This document shows, in pieces, positions 24,568 to 30,271 of a stretch of 30,271 nt of DNA. Source of the DNA: JAEUIG01 sp046349775 (GTDB taxonomy: Bacteria > Planctomycetota > Planctomycetia > Planctomycetales > Planctomycetaceae); contig JAXMBS010000068.1 of NCBI GenBank assembly GCA_046349775.1, positions 1-30,271 of the forward strand, in the 5' to 3' direction. Position 1 is the stretch's first letter; the number at the start of each line of letters is the position of its first letter. The position numbers and the translations under genes were made by a program. The notes under the pieces were generated by a model. That model saw only the letters and a list, made by a program, of their open reading frames with translations, was not told the origin of the DNA and searched no databases.

Positions 24568-24705
24568 GAGTAGGAACAGTATGAAGGGTACGAAGAGTGT
24601 GAAAAGTGAAACGTTCGTCGCGACAACATCAACGCCGATGGGCCAGGTGCACGACACAAATCCTGACTTTTCGCACCGCTCGAACTCTTCGCACTTTTTT
24701 ACTTG
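24568..24705. repeat. Inverted pair of the 9-base AGTGCGAAG repeat, right of the ABC ATPase
   Basis: The left arm is 24568-24612 (AGGGTACGAAGAGTGTGAAA). The right arm at 24664-24705 is the reverse form (GAACTCTTCGCACTTTTTTA). The COX4 stop codon TAA (24699-24701) lies within the right arm. Together with 23514-23643, this family brackets the ATPase gene. Confidence 0.8.
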
Positions 24706-25196
24706 TGTCCCGGCGCGCTCGCTTCCTGCTCGCCATGCTCTGCGTGCTCGCCGGCGGCAGGCGCGGCGTGTTCTGACGCTGCGCCGTCGTGCGCAGCGGC
24801 GCCGTGTTCGCCATGTGCCGTGGACAGATGCCGCACCTGCGGCACGGTCTGGGTGTAGTAGTGCAGGCCGATGTCGGGCGCCAAGGCCAGCGGAATTCCG
24901 CAGGCCAGGATTGCCGTCGGCAGCAGGAGCACGTACTTCCATTTGCCCTCGAACTTGAGGTGCATGAAATACCGCATCACGTACTGTGACTTCGCCACGG
25001 CAACGGCGAGCACCAGCACGGCGATCATGCGGCGATTCATCGGCAGCAAGTCGAAGATTGCCGACAGGAGCGTGCACACGCACAGCGCGATGAAGATCGC
25101 CAGATAGTTCACGTGCGGCGCATGCTCGGCATACGCGTGATGTGAATCCGGTTCGTGGCCGGCAGCAGTCGGTGCGGCGGCGTGTGAGTCGTGCAT
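24699..25196 (-). CDS. Cytochrome c oxidase subunit IV-like protein (prokaryotic COX4/CyoD type)
   Basis: A 165-residue small oxidase subunit. A His-rich N-terminal tail (HDSHAAAPTAAGHEPDSHH) precedes three membrane helices: VNYLAIFIALCVCTLLSAIF at about 30-49, MIAVLVLAVAVAKSQYVMRY at about 58-77, and YVLLLPTAILACGIPLALA. The AKSQYVMRYFMHLKFEGKW segment is the family hallmark. The C-terminus (about residues 120-165) is again rich in His, Ala and Glu. These subunits stabilise COX1/COX3 in aa3 and caa3 oxidases. It is preceded by COX3 with a repeat block between. Confidence 0.88.
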   Translation of the reverse strand: MHDSHAAAPTAAGHEPDSHHAYAEHAPHVNYLAIFIALCVCTLLSAIFDLLPMNRRMIAVLVLAVAVAKSQYVMRYFMHLKFEGKWKYVLLLPTAILACGIPLALAPDIGLHYYTQTVPQVRHLSTAHGEHGAAAHDGAASEHAAPAAGEHAEHGEQEASAPGHK

Positions 25197-25206
25197 GGTG
25201 TTTGTC

Positions 25207-25328
25207 GGTTATAGCTGTCAGTATTCAGGCGTCAGCAATCAGCCAGCGAAACCGCCGCGAGTGATTGCCACTGTCCCTTCTCGTCAAGGAAACATGACAA
25301 CCCTCCCATTCTGACTGCTGAAAGCGGC
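25207..25328. repeat. GCTGTCAGT-type word repeats between COX3 and COX4
   Basis: 25207-25248 reads in part GCTGTCAGTATTCAGGCGTC and then AGCAATCAGCCAGC. 25306-25328 has a shorter reverse-type match (TTCTGACTGCTGAAAGC). The arms are more degenerate than in other blocks. The region fills the gap of about 135 bases between the genes. Confidence 0.45.
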
Positions 25329-25331
25329 TCG

Positions 25332-26372
25332 CTAAATCCCCGGAATGATGTAAATCAGCGGAAACAGGAAGATCCACACCAGGTCGACAAAGTGCCAGTA
25401 CAGGCCGCTGTTCTCGACCCAGTCATGCCATTTTTCGTTAAGCCGTTCCCCTTCTTTCAGGACGAGCGCGAACAGGATCATCCCAACGATGACATGCAGC
25501 GCGTGAAACCCCGTCATCAGGAAGTACGTGGACGCGAAGATGTTGCCGTACAGGATCGGCTGCGGATGGTGCAGATAGGCCAGTCCCGGCGCAAACCGCG
25601 CTTCCTCTTCCATCCGATGCAAGACTTCGGTGGCCTGCGGGAGGGTGATCTGGTTGGCCGAGACCTTGTCGCGCAGCCCGTTGAACTCCCGGTTGAACTC
25701 CTGCCAGGCGCGAACCTCTTCGGAGTTTTCCACGAGGGCGGTTAACTGCGCCTGGCGCTGCGCGAGCGCATTGCGCGATTCGCCCGTCGCCGATGACAGA
25801 TCCTGTTCGACCTTTTGCAGGTCCGCGGCGGCCGTTTCCACCTGGGACGCGACCCCCTGTTTGACATGCACCAGGGCTTTTCCCGGCACGAGGTCGTCGA
25901 CCCACGCGTTTGCGCCGCGCTCCAGTTCCCGGACGATCTTCTGCAGCGCATCCGCTTCGGTCTCGGCGACGTGGCCCGGCAGGATGTCGTGCGACCACTT
26001 GCCGTAGTATTCAAACCCCTTGATGCCGAGGAACAGGCACGCGCAGACAAATGTGATCATCAGTGACTGGTACGCCTTCTTGAAGTTGCGCTGCCCCATC
26101 GCCTCGTGCGCCACCACGACCATGTAGCTGGAGAAAATCAGCACGAACGTGTTGATCGCCCCCGCCAGGATGTTGATGTGCGTGATGTGCGTGTCGGTCG
26201 GCCAGGCGGATCGCCCACTGGCGTCCACCGAGCCGAAGTACAGCACGATGTACGTCCCGATAAACGCCGTGAAGAACATGATTTCCGTGCCGAGGAACAG
26301 CCACATGCCCAACTTGGAGTTGGGAATGGGCAAGCCCATCTTGACGGCCGGTTTCGGGGTCGGATGTGACAT
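25332..26372 (-). CDS. Cytochrome c oxidase subunit III with long soluble insert
   Basis: A 346-residue COX3. The ATG at 26372 gives MSHPTPKPAVKMGLPIPNSK, then membrane helices starting GMWLFLGTEIMFFTAFIGTY, INILAGAINTFVLIFSSYMV and LMITFVCACLFLGIKGFEY. Residues about 128-268 are a soluble, highly charged, heptad-like insert (ELERGANAWVDDL, AAADLQKVEQDLSSATGE, ALAQRQAQLTALVENSEEV) that probably forms a coiled-coil hairpin. The fold then resumes with YGNIFASTYFLMTGFHALHV, IVGMILFALVL and a final YWHFVDLVWIFLFPLIY helix. Bacterial COX3 of the caa3 type usually has about 200 residues, so the insert is an addition of about 130. The frame is intact. Confidence 0.92.
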   Translation of the reverse strand: MSHPTPKPAVKMGLPIPNSKLGMWLFLGTEIMFFTAFIGTYIVLYFGSVDASGRSAWPTDTHITHINILAGAINTFVLIFSSYMVVVAHEAMGQRNFKKAYQSLMITFVCACLFLGIKGFEYYGKWSHDILPGHVAETEADALQKIVRELERGANAWVDDLVPGKALVHVKQGVASQVETAAADLQKVEQDLSSATGESRNALAQRQAQLTALVENSEEVRAWQEFNREFNGLRDKVSANQITLPQATEVLHRMEEEARFAPGLAYLHHPQPILYGNIFASTYFLMTGFHALHVIVGMILFALVLKEGERLNEKWHDWVENSGLYWHFVDLVWIFLFPLIYIIPGI

Positions 26373-26379
26373 GGAAAGT

Positions 26380-26438
26380 GGGTTCAGGATTCGGGATTCA
26401 GGATTCAGAGGACGTCGCGAAGTCCTGAATTTCTCATT
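26380..26438. repeat. 7-base GGATTCA repeat between ctaB and COX3
   Basis: 26380-26411 is a heptamer tandem (CAGGATTCGGGATTCAGGAT). 26421-26438 is a short reverse copy (GTCCTGAATTTCTCA) that contains the ctaB stop codon at 26434-26436. Confidence 0.65.
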
Positions 26439-27378
26439 GGAGGAGGCGCCAGTGGTCGAACAGGAGGACCGCCAGCAGGATTGGCAGATAGACCAGGGAC
26501 ACCCGCAGCAGCCGCCGGGCGGAGGCCTCGGTCCCGCGCTGTGCAAAGCGGAGCGACGCGGCGGCGTACCATGCCCCCAGGACCAGCGCCGTCACGGCGT
26601 AGACGTTGCCGGCAAGCCCCTGCTCGCGCGGCAGCAGGCTGACGGGGATCAGGGCCAGGGCATACGTCGCAGCCAGGAGACCGACGATGCGCTGCGAGCC
26701 GCGGGCGGGCAGCATCTGCAGCCCGGCGGCCGCGTACTCATCGCGATACCGCCAGGCGATCGCCAGAAAGTGCGGAAACTGCCAGAGGAACAAGATCGCG
26801 AACAGCGTCAGCCCTTCGCCAATCACTGGCCTGCCCGCGGCAGTCCAGCCGAGCAGGATCGGCAGCGCCCCGGGCGCCGCTCCCACAATTGTGCACAGGG
26901 CGACCGCGGCTTCAGCAGCGTGTAGGCCAGTGCGCCCTGGTGATCGACGCCATCAGCATCGTCGTTGTCGTATTCGTAAACAGCGCCCAATTCGACGATT
27001 GCCCACTACGGCCGTCGCAACGCCGAACCAGAACACGTCGCGCGACGCCGTCGACCGGTCGGCAAGGCGAGTTCGCGGTTCGACGCATGAAGCGCGTCGG
27101 TCTTCCGTTCCAGCAACTGGTTAAACGCGGCTCGCCGATGCCGCCGCCAGCGCGACGCCGAGCATCGCATGCAGCCAGGGCTCGACGCGCTGATCATCCT
27201 GGCAACCCAGTCCGTAGCCGACGGTCACCGCCGCCAGCACCAGCATCGCGATGCGCGGTTTGGCAATTCGACGTACTCGCCGCCGCGTGCCAGGACGCTG
27301 CGCAGCCGGTGCGGCGCAGGGTCAACCGTCCCCTAGCGCGGGTGTGGTCGACGTCGATTCGGTCACGATCCCGCTCAT
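26434..27378 (-). pseudogene. ctaB: Protohaem IX farnesyltransferase (haem O synthase), 5' half frameshifted
   Basis: CtaB adds the farnesyl chain to haem B, giving haem O for haem A synthesis. The ATG at 27378 overlaps the ctaA stop (ATGA) behind an AGAGGAG site in the ctaA end. The protein starts MSGIVTESTSTTPALG. Read across frames it continues EYVELPKPRIAMLVLAAV, VGYGLGCQDDQRVEPWLHAM, LGVALAAA, then NQLLERKTDALMRRTAN (prenyl-binding NxxxxxxxD region), VFWFGVA and YTLLKPRSP. The second half is one intact frame from about 26886: GAAPGALPILLGWTAAGRP, LFAILFLWQFPHFLAIAWRY (haem/prenyl site), RDEYAAAGLQMLP, and the C-terminal helices. About six single-base indels lie between 27330 and 26890. 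Conserved residues remain, so sequence error is likely. Confidence 0.85.
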
Positions 27379-28331
27379 GTCGAACTCCTCTGAGCAGTCG
27401 TGATCGCGGTGAGCAGCGGCGGTTCGGGCTGAGCGAAATGTTCAATCCGCAGCACGCGAACAGCGTGCACGACGGCGCTCGCGAACAGCGCCATCCCGAC
27501 CAGAGTGTGCGCCGTACGGAACAGCACCTGGGAAATCGAATCGGCCACCGCCACGTAGCCGAGGCTGGCGATGCCGTACCGCGTGGCCCACGCGCCGGCT
27601 CCCAGCGCCACTTGCGTCAGGGCGAACGCCAGCAGCCACCGGCCGCTGCGCTGCAGCCAGCCGATGCGGGTGTATTGCGCCACGATGGCATTGATTGTAA
27701 TCAGCACGACGCTCACGAGGCCAAGCGTCAGATGTTCGTAGAGTCCCTGTCCCTGATGCCGGATCAGGCCGCCGAGCACGTACTGCGCGGCGAGCAGCGC
27801 TACGGTCAGCAGAGCGACCGGCTTGGCGGCGCCGGCGTCGCGTCCTCCCGCGAGGGATTCGGCGTCGCGCCAACTCGGGCTCAGTGCCGTCGCCACGCAC
27901 GACATCAGCGACACGACGCAGGCGGCGAACAGGCCGTGCACCATCGCCAGTCCGCGATCGTCCAGCCATACGCGGAAGCCTCCCAGGACGCCCTGGCAGA
28001 TCACGGCGAGCAGGATGGCGCCGCCGGCCCACTTGAGCCACACACGCCGCTCCTGAATGCCCAGCATGACAGTGAGACCGATCGTCCAAACACCGATCAG
28101 CATGCCGGCCAGACGGTGGCCATGTTCGAGGAACTTGTCCCAGTTGCGGGCGAAGTCGGACAGCCACGGGTAGGTGAGCATCGCCTGGCCGTCGGACGTC
28201 GGCCAGTCGCGAAACGCCATGCCCGCGTTGTTGATTGTCACCAGCGCGCCAGCCAAGACCGTCACCATCGCAATGCACGGAGTCGCGCACGCGTAGCGAT
28301 AGAGCCAGGAAGGGGGACGGCTGGGAGTCAT
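27375..28331 (-). CDS. ctaA: Haem A synthase, COX15/CtaA family
   Basis: A 318-residue eight-helix membrane enzyme that oxidises the C8 methyl of haem O to make haem A. Visible motifs are VLAGALVTINNAGMAFRDWP in helix 1, FLEHGHRLAGMLIGVWTI with a haem-ligand histidine, VICQGVLGGFRVWL, AMVHGLFAACVVSL, and in the second half LGGLIRHQGQGLYEHL and RTAHTLVGMALFASAVVHAV. The ATG at 28331 (MTPSRPPSWLYRYACATP) is used. An upstream in-frame ATG at 28391 would add 20 residues from the palindromic intergenic sequence. The ctaA stop overlaps the ctaB start by four bases. It makes the haem A used by the COX1 gene just upstream. Confidence 0.93.
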   Translation of the reverse strand: MTPSRPPSWLYRYACATPCIAMVTVLAGALVTINNAGMAFRDWPTSDGQAMLTYPWLSDFARNWDKFLEHGHRLAGMLIGVWTIGLTVMLGIQERRVWLKWAGGAILLAVICQGVLGGFRVWLDDRGLAMVHGLFAACVVSLMSCVATALSPSWRDAESLAGGRDAGAAKPVALLTVALLAAQYVLGGLIRHQGQGLYEHLTLGLVSVVLITINAIVAQYTRIGWLQRSGRWLLAFALTQVALGAGAWATRYGIASLGYVAVADSISQVLFRTAHTLVGMALFASAVVHAVRVLRIEHFAQPEPPLLTAITTAQRSST

Positions 28332-28363
28332 TACGACGCTCGAAGGAAACCGCAAATTGATGA

Positions 28364-28384
28364 ATGCAAATTTCAAATTTGCAT
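28364..28384. repeat. AT-rich palindrome between ctaD and ctaA
   Basis: The two 10-base arms ATGCAAATTT and AAATTTGCAT are perfect complements around one central C. Similar words continue on either side (GCAAATTGATGAAT, TTTTGCAATGCTTCA). It is much more AT-rich than its surroundings. It lies between the stop of ctaD (28413) and the start of ctaA (28331). Confidence 0.75.
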
Positions 28385-28412
28385 TTTGCAATGCTTCATA
28401 GCTTCCAGGTTC

Positions 28413-30224
<1,812 letters not shown>

Positions 30225-30231
30225 ATTGATC

Positions 30232-30271
30232 GTGGGTAGTGGGTAGTAAATAGTGGGTAGCGAATGATGAG
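30232..30271. repeat. 7-base GTAGTGG repeat at the window end
   Basis: About five heptamer units in a row (GTGGGTAGTGGGTAGTAAAT then AGTGGGTAGC), directly upstream of ctaD. It may continue past the edge. It is related in wording to 17429-17497. Confidence 0.7.

Noticed and set aside
23514..24705. CRISPR array, considered because of regular short repeats
   Set aside because: Units are 9 bases without spacers, degenerate, and inverted within each block; no cas genes are present.
24565..25083. 173-codon N-terminal extension of the ABC ATPase
   Set aside because: It runs through the AGTGCGAAG repeat and antisense-like frames of COX4; the ATPase domain begins normally at 24564.

Overview
This window reads as a GC-rich planctomycete chromosome segment, probably from a metagenome or draft assembly. 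The evidence is two secreted formylglycine-type sulfatases, a DUF1501 protein with a twin-arginine signal, lipid A genes (lpxC, lpxA) beside an OmpH/Skp-like chaperone, a SCO1-DUF420 fusion, and an A2-type haem-copper oxidase cluster with ctaA and ctaB inside it. I cannot assign a genus from sequence alone.

Layout. 1-6.3 kb (minus strand): the start of a membrane protein cut by the window edge, a sulfatase, a frameshifted mutL, a small membrane protein and a frameshifted serC. 6.5-12.2 kb: a small membrane protein, a PRPP synthetase, a second sulfatase (minus), folC and an SMP-30/gluconolactonase-like protein. 12.4-16.4 kb (plus): a promoter, a frameshifted OmpH/Skp gene, lpxC, lpxA and a Gfo/Idh/MocA oxidoreductase, together an outer-membrane and lipid A module. 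16.4-17.35 kb (minus): a DUF488 protein coupled to an FmdB-like protein that has lost its zinc cysteines. 17.5-20.85 kb (plus): the DUF1501 protein and a SulP anion transporter. 20.86-30.2 kb (minus): a respiratory operon that in transcription order runs ctaD (COX1), ctaA, ctaB (frameshifted), COX3, COX4, an ABC ATPase and its ABC-2 permease, SCO1-DUF420, and a small CPMC membrane protein. COX2 is not in the window and would be expected just beyond the right edge.

Two features stand out beyond the genes. First, most of the non-trivial gene junctions carry degenerate short-period repeats with units of about 7, 8 or 9 bases. Several unrelated word families are present. They are usually arranged as inverted pairs, sometimes nested, and often begin inside the stop codon of the neighbouring gene. 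One block lies inside the mutL reading frame. Second, frameshifts are dense in a few genes (mutL, serC, ompH, ctaB, the end of one sulfatase, and the 5' side of one small gene), while long intervening stretches are intact. Conserved motifs are preserved across the shifts, so local consensus errors are more likely than gene decay, but this needs reads to settle.

Most genes have weak or no Shine-Dalgarno sequence. Starts were therefore chosen from family alignment knowledge, stop/start overlaps and the edges of the repeats.
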